A stretch of DNA of 35,932 nt from Paenibacillus sp. A3 (GTDB lineage Bacteria > Bacillota > Bacilli > Paenibacillales > NBRC-103111), in contig NZ_JTHN01000172.1 of the NCBI RefSeq assembly GCF_001399685.1, forward strand, positions 1 to 35,932. Direction: 5' to 3'. Below, in pieces: positions 1 to 7,668 of the stretch; the stretch's first letter is position 1, and the number at the start of each line of letters is the position of its first letter. The position numbers were made by a program, and so were the translations under genes. Under the pieces are notes generated by a model, which saw only the letters and a program-made list of their open reading frames with translations, was not told where the DNA came from and ran no database searches.

Positions 1-138
1 AGACTCACTCAAGAAATGGTAGATGCAATTCTCGAATATCAATTTTCAACTGAAAATTTAAACGAAAATTGTTATTCTGCTGAGCTGCAAGATGGTGTAT
101 TGATGATAAAGTTCGTTAAGAGTTCAGAGAGACAATAA
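1..138 (+). CDS. C-terminal end of an unknown gene (cut by window edge)
   Basis: Frame 1 is open from the first base to a TAA at 136-138, giving 45 residues that end in KFVKSSERQ. The start lies outside the window. The short acidic and aromatic C-terminus gives no recognisable domain. It is followed after 33 bases by another small gene on the same strand, and so is probably part of the same accessory gene strip. No function is proposed. Confidence 0.5.
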   Translation, partial: RLTQEMVDAILEYQFSTENLNENCYSAELQDGVLMIKFVKSSERQ

Positions 139-171
139 AACAACAATTTCAATGTGATATGAGGTGCTGGA

Positions 172-405
172 ATGGATGAATGGACTTCTCAGGTTGTTGT
201 AAATAACATTCCTTATACCATTACTGTAAATCGTATTTACTCCCCATCATATGATGAATTTCTATTCGAAGTTGAGATTATGCAAAAGTCAGAGGTAGTA
301 TATACCTCTTCAATTAATCTTTACTCGAAAAGAGAAGTTGAGGCATGGATAAGAAAGAGATTAAATTGCGAAAGTATAGAGTTTAATTGGGTAGATAGTG
401 AGTAA
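172..405 (+). CDS. small hypothetical protein, 77 aa
   Basis: ATG start with a good ribosome binding site (GAGGTG about 8 bases upstream). The sequence alternates hydrophobic and polar residues (VVVNNIPYTITVNRIY, then FEVEIM), suggesting a small beta-rich fold, followed by a short amphipathic helix (KREVEAWIRKRL). It has no signal peptide, Cys cluster or membrane segment. It lies in a run of small same-strand genes of the type that carry immunity proteins, but I do not recognise the family. Confidence 0.6.
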   Translation: MDEWTSQVVVNNIPYTITVNRIYSPSYDEFLFEVEIMQKSEVVYTSSINLYSKREVEAWIRKRLNCESIEFNWVDSE

Positions 406-485
406 ATTAGAAGTCATGCCGACAATTGATTTTGCTTATATTGCTAGCCGATAAATCAAATATTTTATTTGGAGGGATAGCTTCA

Positions 486-629
486 TTGGATGAGAATATA
501 ACAATAACATTGCCTATTAAAGATTGGGAAAGAATAATAAATAAATGGTATGGTATGATTCATTTTAACTCAGAAAACGAAGAAGTTGATGATGACATCT
601 GTAGGATAATTGAAGATGCCTTGAAATAA
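486..629 (+). CDS. small acidic hypothetical protein, 47 aa
   Basis: I place the start at TTG 486 because GGAGGG lies at 471-476, nine bases upstream. An in-frame upstream TTG at 426 has no such site. The product is acidic (ENEEVDDD near the middle) and contains the aromatic stretch DWERIINKWYGMIHF. The frame also reads open upstream to 426, so this could be the surviving end of a longer gene. Function unknown. Confidence 0.45.
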   Translation: MDENITITLPIKDWERIINKWYGMIHFNSENEEVDDDICRIIEDALK

Positions 630-665
630 TACTTTCATGGTGATTAATTCTACATGGGGGTTGGA

Positions 666-1124
666 ATGAGGAAAATATGCTATTCAGCATTGTCTCTATT
701 GATTGCATTATCTGCTGTTTGGATATATTTGATTAAAGATATGGATAGTAAATCCGTTATTCCAGTTATAAATGGATTCTATGGCATTTTTATCGAAAAA
801 GATTATTGTAATATGTATAAATACACGGACTTCAGCAAATATTCCCAAAATCCTGACTTAACCAATGAAGACAAAGCTATTCTGGCGCACGGGTTACTAA
901 ATAATGATAGACATTGGTATGGCGAAATAAAAAGGTATGATATAAAGAGTGTGAAATGGAGTGGAATAGATAAAAGAAGTGCAAAGATTGCTGTTATTGC
1001 ATTGGATGGGTATGGAAATGAAAAGACTTATTATGATAAGGTTATCATTGAAAAGAATGAAATTGGTTGGTTCATTACTGAGTATAATTCCGGATCACCT
1101 TGGAGAACGATGAAAATGCCTTAG
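666..1124 (+). CDS. membrane-anchored hypothetical protein, about 152 aa
   Basis: The start is probably ATG 666, with the G-rich GGGGGTTGG just upstream; ATG 654 in the same frame has no ribosome binding site. Residues 4-24 form a hydrophobic signal-anchor (YSALSLLIALSAVWIYLI), so the rest is probably extracytoplasmic. The exported part carries FYGIFIEKDYCNMYKYTDF and a C-terminal segment that looks beta-rich. No lipobox is seen. Family not recognised; the length and context fit small exported accessory proteins. Confidence 0.6.
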   Translation: MRKICYSALSLLIALSAVWIYLIKDMDSKSVIPVINGFYGIFIEKDYCNMYKYTDFSKYSQNPDLTNEDKAILAHGLLNNDRHWYGEIKRYDIKSVKWSGIDKRSAKIAVIALDGYGNEKTYYDKVIIEKNEIGWFITEYNSGSPWRTMKMP

Positions 1125-1178
1125 AATAGAAACAAATAAAACAATTCTTTTAAAGGGAATAGGGGTGCAGGTAAAAGC

Positions 1179-1343
1179 TTGGATGACATCCTACATATGA
1201 ATTTTGAAACGTTCATGAGGGTCGGTTATTTTGTTATTTCGGATGATGGTTTAGCACCAGAGTTTGAAAAGTATTTAATTGAGCAGAACATTGATTTCTA
1301 TGTTGAACATGACTTTGATTACATGACATTTCATAAGCATTGA
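1179..1343 (+). CDS. possible small protein or gene fragment, 54 aa
   Basis: TTG start with AGGGGTGCAGG 8-18 bases upstream; ends at TGA 1341. The sequence includes VGYFVISDDGLAPEFEKYL and IDFYVEHDFDYMTFHKH, which reads as real protein. The same reading frame continues after this stop, and after a second TGA at 1365, into the next gene. It may therefore be a gene remnant rather than an intact gene. Function unknown. Confidence 0.35.
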   Translation: MDDILHMNFETFMRVGYFVISDDGLAPEFEKYLIEQNIDFYVEHDFDYMTFHKH

Positions 1344-1363
1344 AACGAGTCTTTCATTTGGAC

Positions 1364-2114
1364 ATGAACACTAAATCGGGGGAAGTTTTATGAGTTCAAA
1401 GAGGCTGTTGAGAGAATTAAGAGTATCGACCCCAATCTATACATTGGGATTTCAAATAAAAGATATGAAGAGGTAAGATCCAGAGGGGAATATGAAGCAG
1501 ATTCTATATTAATTGCCGAGTATTATCGTAGAGTTGGAGTTTTGTTGCAGTTTATGAATAAGGACAGTGCTTTTATTTTCCTGGGAATGTCGAGATTAAT
1601 TAATAAAGAACCCATTCTCGACTATGATAACTTGCTTACAATTTGTCCAAATCTCAAGGACATTAACTTAACGATTATTAAAGCAATTTGCTTCAACTAT
1701 CTTGAGTGGTGTTGCTTAATTGATAACGGGAACCCACTAGCCATTAAATATCATGATATATACGAACCAATTATAAAATTATTCGAGCGAGGAGGGGGAC
1801 AAATTAGTATCCATCATAGTGATTTAGTCGGAGGTTTTGGCGCATTTCCGCGATCAATATCTGCCAGCAGAGGTGATATGAAAGAGTTTGATATTAGTGA
1901 CAGCGCACTTGAGTTGGAAATTAAGGGAATAGAACATGCTGAAGTGTATCTTAAAGAGTATCTACAAGACAGAGATGTTACGAGTACCTGCATCCGTTGT
2001 GGCAAAAAACTACTCATACAGGAAAATCAAAGTGTTGCCGGTGCTTGGTACAAAATTAAATGTGAAACTGAAAAATGTTTTGATGATAATTTTAGTAGTT
2101 ATTATTTTAAATGA
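1364..2114 (+). pseudogene. immunity-like protein with C-terminal zinc ribbon, frameshifted near its start
   Basis: The main frame is open from 1386 to TAA 2114 and reads FYEFKEAVERIKSIDPN at its upstream end, but has no ATG there. An ATG at 1364 opens the other frame (MNTKSG) and would join it cleanly if the GGGGG run at 1378-1382 were one base shorter. I infer a one-base frameshift in the G run. A shorter product could still start at TTG 1542 (190 aa). The C-terminus has C-x2-C and a second Cys pair (CIRCGKK, later KCETEKC), compatible with a zinc ribbon. The size and context suit an accessory immunity protein, but the family is not recognised. Confidence 0.5.
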
Positions 2115-2131
2115 AATGAATCTTTTATCAG

Positions 2132-2443
2132 GTGGTGGTTAAGATAGTTAAGCCGAAAATTAGAAAAGAAAGGCTTGATTGGTTACAGTTGAGAAAAGGA
2201 ATCGATTATGTTATGTCGATGTATTCTATGACAGATAGAGAAGTTAAGTCTCATTTTGATTTTGTTTATAATCGATACAAAGACTTGCCTGAATATGAAC
2301 GCAAAAATGAGAATCCACTTTGTCTTGTATGCAACTCAGAAGTTCGTATAAATTGGGAATGTGCCTGTGGAGAGAACAGATCGATCATTGATGAAGATGA
2401 TCCTGAACTTGAAGAGCGCATTGAAGAATGGAACAACAGGTGA
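2132..2443 (+). CDS. small protein with Cys-x2-Cys and Cys-x-Cys, 103 aa
   Basis: GTG start (2132 or 2135) 17 bases after the previous stop, with only a weak GGTGG ribosome site. Residues 60-80 contain CLVCNSEVRINWECACGEN, a likely zinc-binding knuckle, followed by a very acidic tail (DEDDPELEERIEEW). The N-terminal half is basic and helical. Its end overlaps the open frame leading to the Pth2 gene. I do not recognise the family; zinc-knuckle adaptor proteins of this size are common in accessory islands. Confidence 0.5.
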   Translation: MVVKIVKPKIRKERLDWLQLRKGIDYVMSMYSMTDREVKSHFDFVYNRYKDLPEYERKNENPLCLVCNSEVRINWECACGENRSIIDEDDPELEERIEEWNNR

Positions 2444-2480
2444 TGAAATAGAACTTTTACTTAAAAAGGAGTTAAAGATA

Positions 2481-2861
2481 GTGGAGAAAAAATCAAGTGA
2501 AACAAAAATGGTAATAGTAATGAGAAAAGATTTGAATATGACCAAAGGAAAGTATGTTGCACAAGGGAGCCATGCCAGCCTTGGTATTGTTCTAGATATT
2601 CAAAAAAGAAATAATCAAAACCATAGATTGATATTAGAAAAATGGCTAAATGAATCATTTGTTAAAGTTTGCGTATCCGTCAATAGTCTTGAAGAATTGC
2701 ATGACATTTACAAGAATGCATTAAGTAGCGATCAAGCTGTTAAACTAATAACAGATAATGGACTGACCATGTTTAATGGCATAAAAACAGATACATGTTT
2801 AGCTATTCTTGGATATAGAGATAAAGTGGACGAGATAACAGGTCATTTAAGATTACTTTGA
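2481..2861 (+). CDS. peptidyl-tRNA hydrolase, Pth2 (archaeal/eukaryotic type)
   Basis: Pth2 releases peptides from prematurely dropped peptidyl-tRNA in the cytoplasm. The 126-residue product matches the whole family: an N-terminal strand KMVIVMRKDL, then GKYVAQGSHAS (Pth2 enzymes have GK-x2-AQ-x2-HA here), a central VKVCVSVNSLEEL, and the C-terminal FNGIKTDTCLAILGY ending in ITGHLRLL. Start chosen at GTG 2481 because AAAGGAG lies nine bases upstream; the longer open frame from 2361 has no site. Most bacteria rely on the unrelated Pth1, so a Pth2 copy in a strip of small accessory genes suggests horizontal gain. It could be a housekeeping spare or an antidote to a tRNA-directed toxin; the latter is speculation. 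Confidence 0.85.
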   Translation: MEKKSSETKMVIVMRKDLNMTKGKYVAQGSHASLGIVLDIQKRNNQNHRLILEKWLNESFVKVCVSVNSLEELHDIYKNALSSDQAVKLITDNGLTMFNGIKTDTCLAILGYRDKVDEITGHLRLL

Positions 2862-2896
2862 AATCGAAGTTTCATTAGAAAAGAGGGAAATATGTT

Positions 2897-3200
2897 ATGA
2901 AGTTACAGGATATAGATTTTAGAAAGTGTTTGAACGAATTAGAAAAAAACGATTGGGGGAAGGCTCCAAATCAATCAACAGGAATGATACAAAAAATTCA
3001 TGAATTGCGCAAAGAACCACTTTAATTCAGGTGAACTATATATCGGAGACTTGTTATATGCTGTTGTACGCATTGATGGGGAATTTTGGAAGAAACACAT
3101 TGACTTGCATTGTGAATTTGACACAATAGTTGACTCTTTAAGGGGTGATTTAGATTCATTAAATGAAATTATTAGTAAATACAAATACAGCTATGAATAA
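2897..3200 (+). pseudogene. CdiI-like contact-dependent inhibition immunity protein, frameshifted
   Basis: ATG 2897, with GAGGG upstream, opens LNELEKNDWGKAP, then QKIHELRKEPL, and stops at 3023. The protein continues at once in the next frame (from the TTT at 3021) as NSGELYIGDLLYAVVRIDGEFW. Joined, the order matches the contact-dependent growth inhibition immunity family as I know it: an E-x-NDWG start, an H-x-LRKKPL segment, and a later LLxAVLRI-x3-FW helix. The usual middle segment (roughly VEDLRxxIGQ) is missing, so there is also a deletion. This is a dead immunity gene, which supports reading the whole strip as an immunity-gene graveyard. Confidence 0.6.
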
Positions 3201-3251
3201 GGATTATCATTCTGTTAAATAATTTTTGGGATATTCAAATCTAAATAAAAC

Positions 3252-3332
3252 ATGGATTTTAATAATGGTGAGTTTACTTGTATTAATTTGTATGATGACA
3301 GCAGAACTTGGTTAAAAGAATTTGGCATTTAG
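3252..3332 (+). pseudogene. short gene remnant, 26 codons
   Basis: An ATG-started stretch reads MDFNNGEFTCINLYDDSRTW and ends in LKEFGI before TAG at 3330. It has no clear ribosome binding site and looks like the C-terminal end of a larger protein. Its stop lies just before the AGGAGG of the next gene. Function cannot be assigned. Confidence 0.25.
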
Positions 3333-3348
3333 GAGGCTCGGTTTCAAA

Positions 3349-3564
3349 ATGAAGTTTGTATACTATAACGATACAGGCAGGGTAGTTTCAATTCATCCAG
3401 CTACAGTAAATCATGGCTGCATAGTTGATGACTCTCCAATCAAGCCTTTAGAGGAAAGAGAGTTTGTGCTGCCTAAGAATACATATCCATGGGTAAAAAT
3501 GTGGGACCACGGAGAAGATCTCGGATTGAGCATTTTAGTATCCACAAGGCCGTTAACCGAATAA
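3349..3564 (+). CDS. small hypothetical protein, 71 aa
   Basis: The start is ATG 3349, with AGGAGG at 3331-3336 upstream; an in-frame TTG at 3322 precedes the ribosome site and is unlikely. The product opens MKFVYYNDTGRVVSIHPAT and has a proline- and acid-rich middle. It looks like a small beta sandwich with no export signal or membrane helix. Similar short proteins occur in Bacilli, but I cannot name the family. Confidence 0.6.
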   Translation: MKFVYYNDTGRVVSIHPATVNHGCIVDDSPIKPLEEREFVLPKNTYPWVKMWDHGEDLGLSILVSTRPLTE

Positions 3565-3597
3565 GGGGAATCGTTACAACAATTAAAGGAGATTACT

Positions 3598-3729
3598 ATG
3601 AATCCTTTTGATGGTGTTGATATTGGATTGTCAGCAAAACCTTTGTATATATTCCTCGCACTTGCTTTTGGATCAGGAATTATCGGTTTGCTTCTAACAA
3701 ATGTATTACCTATAATAATTGCTAAGTAA
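3598..3729 (+). CDS. small single-span membrane protein, 43 aa
   Basis: ATG with AAAGGAG seven bases upstream. Residues 16-41 are hydrophobic (PLYIFLALAFGSGIIGLLL onward), so this is a one-helix membrane peptide with a short polar N-terminus (MNPFDGVDIG). It follows the preceding gene by 33 bases and is probably co-transcribed. The function is unknown. Its size would also fit a small toxin or a complex subunit, but nothing here decides that. Bases 3730-3948 after it show no convincing gene. Confidence 0.55.
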   Translation: MNPFDGVDIGLSAKPLYIFLALAFGSGIIGLLLTNVLPIIIAK

Positions 3730-3948
3730 AGAACACGACATCATGAACTTTAAATTCACTCTTCGCTCTAAAACAAAAAAATCGAACTCCCAATTTGAGG
3801 AATGTTATTCATTTCAACTACACTCCAATGAAATTGACCTTTTATTGTATTCAAGTATTATTTACAGCAAATATGCCATCCTCCAATTCGCGACCCTCTA
3901 AGTAATCAATCGAAAGAAACCCACTCTACATTTACTAAGCCAATTAAG

Positions 3949-4217
3949 TCAGAAAAATTGATGTGCAGGAGGGATCTCACCAAAAATTGCATCTTCATCG
4001 TCATTTATAAAAATAGCTTCGATATCATCAAGTGAGACTTCTGGATCTAAAAACCAATTCTTTTATGACATTTGGTTTCCGTTGCATACAAATGCAACCC
4101 ATCCATTAGCTTCCTCAAAAACATAACCTTTTTTCTCTGCTTTTTTTAGTAATTCAACAACGTCTTCTTTTTTTTTCGTTTTCACATGATATCTCTCACT
4201 AAATTCGCTCATAAACA
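3949..4217 (-). pseudogene. small immunity-like gene, frameshifted and next to an IS3 insertion
   Basis: On the minus strand, ATG 4217 opens MFMSEFSERYHVKTKKKEDV and runs to a stop at 4063 after VCNGNQ. The next frame then continues KNWFLDPEVSLDDIEAIFIN to TGA at 3949. The two pieces look like one protein broken by a frameshift near 4065. The upstream end abuts the IS3 terminus at 4219, so the insertion probably removed the promoter. Short proteins of this basic-helix plus acidic-tail kind occur among immunity genes; the family is not identified. Confidence 0.45.
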
Positions 4218-4259
4218 TTGGACCACTGTCAATAGATTGGACACATAGAATCGAGAGAA

Positions 4260-4812
4260 TTACGCAGCAGGGCGGTACATACGTTCGTACTGATTGGGTG
4301 TAAAATACCCGATGGAGGAATGGATTCGCTTTCCATTGTAGAAGCACGCGATATACTCAAAAATCCGTTCTCTAGCTTCTTTACGGGTCTTGAACTTCTC
4401 CAAATATACGAGCTCTTTCTTCAGCACACTGTGGAACGATTCGATACAAGCGTTATCGTAGCAATTCCCTTTGCGGCTCATGCTTGACTGTTCGGGATTT
4501 CAAGCCGAACTCCTTCATGATTCGAGCAACGGTTTTCTCGGCTACCTGAATGCCCTGTTTCTTCAGGGCTTCCCAGATTTTCTTGCTTCCATACAGGCGC
4601 CTATGGTCAAAAAAGATCCGCCGAATCTGCTTTTTAAGCCGCTCATGACGTTTGCTTCGAGCGCTTTCTTTCCGTCGGGTCCAATCATAATAACCGCTTT
4701 GGGAGATTCCAAATACGGCGCACATCTTCGCGACACGGAGCTTGAAGCGGTGATCGTTGATGAATTTATAGATCAGCGCCGGTCTTTTGCGAAGTAGTGC
4801 ATCGCCTTTTTT
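4260..4812 (-). pseudogene. IS3-family OrfB transposase, catalytic core deleted
   Basis: OrfB is in two frames. The upstream part (4453 to about 4800) holds the N-terminal region MCAVFGISQSGYYDWTRRKE and RRIFFDHRRLYGSKKIWEAL. It then jumps, with loss of frame, straight to MSRKGNCYDNACIESFHSVL, which carries the last acidic residue of the DDE triad, and on to TPNQYERMYRP. The segment with the first two catalytic aspartates is gone. The protein cannot be an active transposase. Confidence 0.85.
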
Positions 4813-5069
4813 AAAATTTCGTTCTCCTCTTCCAGGTCACGAATCCGCTTCTGAAGATCACGCATGGCCTTGTCTTCCGGTTTTAGTTGCCCACTACCGG
4901 GAAACGCTCCGCTGCCGTCCTGTTTAAATTCAGCGATCCAGCGATAGATCGTATTCTCGTGCAGTCCCATTTCACGGGCTACCTGCGCCACCGGCTTCCC
5001 TTCTTCTTGAACGAGTCGAACGGTTTGTAGTTTGAATTCTTTGTCGTATTTTTTCGTCATGTCGGACAC
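4773..5069 (-). CDS. IS3-family OrfA (transposase DNA-binding subunit)
   Basis: 98 residues: an N-terminal helix-turn-helix (KYDKEFKLQTVRLVQEEG, then VAREMGLHENTIYRW) followed by a heptad-like leucine zipper (LQKRIRDLEEENEILKKA). OrfA binds the terminal repeats and forms the OrfAB fusion by -1 frameshifting. The slippery A6G run expected for this is present, seen as CTTTTTT at 4806-4812 on the plus strand. The gene is intact, but its partner is not, so transposition would need OrfB supplied from elsewhere. Confidence 0.85.
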   Translation of the reverse strand: MSDMTKKYDKEFKLQTVRLVQEEGKPVAQVAREMGLHENTIYRWIAEFKQDGSGAFPGSGQLKPEDKAMRDLQKRIRDLEEENEILKKAMHYFAKDRR

Positions 5070-5151
5070 CTCGATTATGGATGCTTTTATTTTCGCACTC
5101 TCGGTTCTCCGTGTCCAATATTGAGTCTAGCATCAAAACCCATCTATGAAA

Positions 5152-5184
5152 AAGAGAGTACCTAGGGAAATTAGGTACTCTCTT
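5152..5184 (-). terminator. terminator of the secreted protein gene
   Basis: A 13-bp perfect stem (AAGAGAGTACCTA against TAGGTACTCTCTT) with a 7-base loop lies 18 bases beyond the minus-strand stop at 5202. On the minus strand it is followed by TTTTT. It also isolates the gene from the IS3 copy. Confidence 0.85.
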
Positions 5185-5201
5185 ATTATGGGGGCGAACA
5201 T

Positions 5202-7361
5202 CTAATCCAATATTCTAATGTAGTCTATGAAAAGTTTATCACCTATATTCCCAGTTGTTATTGGATCAAGACGTATTTGTTTAATTGTGCCAGACCAAGA
5301 ACTATTTGATGATAAATTTACTATGTAGTCTGTATAATCGCTATTGGCTTTTATAGGAAAAGCTACAGATTTTGCTTCGTCCCAAGTGCCATCGGAGTTG
5401 GTAACAAAATACAACTGGGCCAAAGACTTATTGGAGTTGTTTTTCAATCGAATTTTCATAAATTTAAAGTTAACTGCATCAATACTCAAGTAATCTGACG
5501 AAATCATATAAGGATCAGTTCCAGTCACCTCAAGACTAAGAATACCATCTGAAACATTCCTTGTCATTTGATTAAATGCTGACCATCCCTCATCATTCCC
5601 TTTAATATTGAAGTTCCAATTTTTTTGTGCTGAAAGATTTGAAATAGTAATATAATCAATACTTAAAGTCTCGCCAATCATACCTGTCGTTACAGGATCG
5701 ATTCTCAGTTGTTTTATCTTTCCTATCCATTTTTTGTTGTTTCCCATGTCAACTATATATTCAGTGTAATCAGTATAATTACTTGGAAGGATTGAGAATG
5801 ACTCAGACTTATTTTCGTCCCAGTTAGTATCATTTTCAGTAATGAAGTAAATTTGACCCAACGTCTTACTTGTACTATTTTTCATTCTTATTTTAATGAA
5901 TCTATTGGAAACAGCATCAATATTCAAATTTTCAGGTGAGAGAATGAATGGATCATTACCGTTAATCATTAAATCCAATCTCCACTCATTTGTATTTCCA
6001 TTAATATCGTGAGCCATTGACCACCCCTCAAGATCTCCTGTTTGATCAAAATGCCACTGTAATTGAGGTGTCTCAGAACTTATAATTTCATTCTGTAATT
6101 GAGTGCTAATCTCAGCTAAGAAGACATTCTGTGCTGAATTAAACGAACCTATATTATGGTTCCATGTCATTACCACCCCATCCCTACTTGGAAGTAAATG
6201 AGCACATGGATTAACTTCAGATGGTAGTACACCTTGTATTTTAGCTATAGGAGTAAACCTGACCTTTCCTGAAGGAAGGATATTGAAAATATTGGTATAC
6301 AGTTGTCCTCCTGAATTCCCAGGATCTCCATCCCCAACAAACCAATCTGATAGTAAAGACTTATTATTATTAAAATGTGCATTCCAATAATAGTTATCTA
6401 TAAATCTATTTGTTTGTTTACTCGATGGTACTATTCCAAAAGGATCTATTGCAGTAAAATCAAATGACACTAAATTATACGTCCCCATAGGATTATTTGG
6501 ATGCCATAGGACGTCAGAATAAAGTTTTCCATCCACAGACCAGAATGGATGTGCCATATTAAAATATGGATATGTCCAGTATGTACCCTCTAATTTAAGA
6601 GGCTCCATTCTCTTTTGACTTGCATCTCCTATGCCAACTCGCCCCAACTTAAACCCAGCATCTTGGTTTATATACGTGAACAAATGTGGGTCGGTAGGGG
6701 AAAATACCATATGCTCAATACGATCTGCCCCCTCATAAAGAGTGAAGACTTGCCTAGAAGTCATGTCAAATAATTGTACTTTAAATCGATAGGGTTTAGA
6801 CTTAGATTGCTCATTCCAAATAATTTTGGTTTGGTCGTTATTTACAGCAATACCACCAGCGAAGAAAAAATCTTCAGAGTGATCACGATAGACAAAGTGT
6901 TCCCACTGTAAAGTATTTAGATCTAATCTGCCTAACCAAGCATCTCCTCCGTTATTTCCATTAATAAAATGAAATGCATACAACTTATCACGGAAAACAT
7001 TATCACCATTCGCGGTACCTCTGCTTGCAACAATCGTTTTTATACCAGTTCGAATATTAATCTTGGAATATTCATAACCTTGTCCCAGTGAATTGTTTAA
7101 ATTTTTGACTAAGAGCCAATCATTATCAATAAACGGGTTTTGGTGATAATAAGTAATCGAATTTAAGCCGTCTTGATTCGTTATTTGATATACCTTTGAT
7201 CCTGTATCTGAGTCAATGTAATACGGAAATGCACTTGAAATTGATGCATAAGCACTTTTAGATCCAATAAAATTGAATCCTAAGCTCAAAAACAATAAAG
7301 CGAATAATGCTACTGATACAATTGACCTTTTCAAAATATATCCACACCTTTCTATTTTCAT
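5202..7361 (-). CDS. secreted propeller-like protein with two C-terminal binding repeats, 719 aa
   Basis: Residues 1-40 are a signal peptide (hydrophobic core SIVSVALFALLFLSLGF, AYA site). Residues of about 45-420 contain repeated aromatic beta-strand blades (for example FSPTDPHLFTYIN and HPFWSVDGKLYSDV), similar in style to oligogalacturonate-lyase or TolB-like propellers. Residues of about 435-575 and 580-719 are two related modules, each with an EGWS motif, a (D/N)DP(F/Y) turn, IRMKN or IRLKN, W(D/N)E, a tyrosine-rich segment, W-x-G, I(K)QLRIDP or IRLDP, and a closing IDYI. These look like carbohydrate-binding modules seen in secreted Paenibacillus proteins. A role in binding or cleaving a plant or cell-wall glycan outside the cell is inferred. 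The ATG has AAAGGTG upstream. Confidence 0.7.
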   Translation of the reverse strand: MKIERCGYILKRSIVSVALFALLFLSLGFNFIGSKSAYASISSAFPYYIDSDTGSKVYQITNQDGLNSITYYHQNPFIDNDWLLVKNLNNSLGQGYEYSKINIRTGIKTIVASRGTANGDNVFRDKLYAFHFINGNNGGDAWLGRLDLNTLQWEHFVYRDHSEDFFFAGGIAVNNDQTKIIWNEQSKSKPYRFKVQLFDMTSRQVFTLYEGADRIEHMVFSPTDPHLFTYINQDAGFKLGRVGIGDASQKRMEPLKLEGTYWTYPYFNMAHPFWSVDGKLYSDVLWHPNNPMGTYNLVSFDFTAIDPFGIVPSSKQTNRFIDNYYWNAHFNNNKSLLSDWFVGDGDPGNSGGQLYTNIFNILPSGKVRFTPIAKIQGVLPSEVNPCAHLLPSRDGVVMTWNHNIGSFNSAQNVFLAEISTQLQNEIISSETPQLQWHFDQTGDLEGWSMAHDINGNTNEWRLDLMINGNDPFILSPENLNIDAVSNRFIKIRMKNSTSKTLGQIYFITENDTNWDENKSESFSILPSNYTDYTEYIVDMGNNKKWIGKIKQLRIDPVTTGMIGETLSIDYITISNLSAQKNWNFNIKGNDEGWSAFNQMTRNVSDGILSLEVTGTDPYMISSDYLSIDAVNFKFMKIRLKNNSNKSLAQLYFVTNSDGTWDEAKSVAFPIKANSDYTDYIVNLSSNSSWSGTIKQIRLDPITTGNIGDKLFIDYIRILD

Positions 7362-7539
7362 ATTTTTATTAATTCTTTAAAGTAAAGATATTTTCCTCTG
7401 TTGATGTGATGTGAAGTAAGGTATATTTTGTTCATGTGTTTTCTCATAAAATGCGGATTTTAAGTGATTGTTACGTTATTAGGTAACTCTTTGCAGGGCT
7501 TAGTCTGGCATTGCTCGATATTGAAAACCATAAAAAAAA

Positions 7540-7582
7540 AACTAAAACATCCAACCAGTTACTACTGTTGGATGTTTTAGTT
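7540..7582. terminator. bidirectional terminator between two minus-strand units
   Basis: A 16-bp perfect stem (AACTAAAACATCCAAC against its complement) with an 11-base loop, an A-run on the left and a T-rich stretch on the right. It would end the sigma/anti-sigma operon reading leftward. Apart from this hairpin, the interval 7362-7668 shows no gene; it should hold the promoter of the secreted-protein gene, but I could not pick it with confidence. Confidence 0.85.
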
Positions 7583-7668
7583 CACTTTTAGTTGGCAGAG
7601 GGAAAAAGTGGTGGGCACTGTGATGGAACACAAGGAGCAAGTCAGACGGGATTGTGAAAAGAAAGTGT

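Larger units (their letters stand above)
4219..5132 (-). mobile_element. degenerate IS3-family insertion sequence, copy 1
   Basis: The outer end at 4219 (TGGACCACTG onward) and the inner end near 5132 share an imperfect inverted repeat: TCAATA, then TTGGACAC, a variable pair, AGAA, and CGAGAG. The element is about 0.9 kb, while intact IS3 members are about 1.2-1.5 kb. The missing part is the centre of orfB. No convincing target-site duplication was found. The same outer terminus is present at 35469 in the second copy. Confidence 0.85.

Noticed and set aside
3719..3901. Open frame of about 60 codons on the plus strand
   Set aside because: No ribosome site, overlaps the end of the small membrane gene, and composition looks non-coding.
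4471..4797. Plus-strand open frame within IS3 copy 1
   Set aside because: It is the antisense shadow of orfB; the minus strand carries the recognisable transposase.
4216..5135. 3-bp target duplication (CAT) around IS3 copy 1
   Set aside because: The match needs the inner boundary moved by two bases off the TG/CA end, so it is not convincing.
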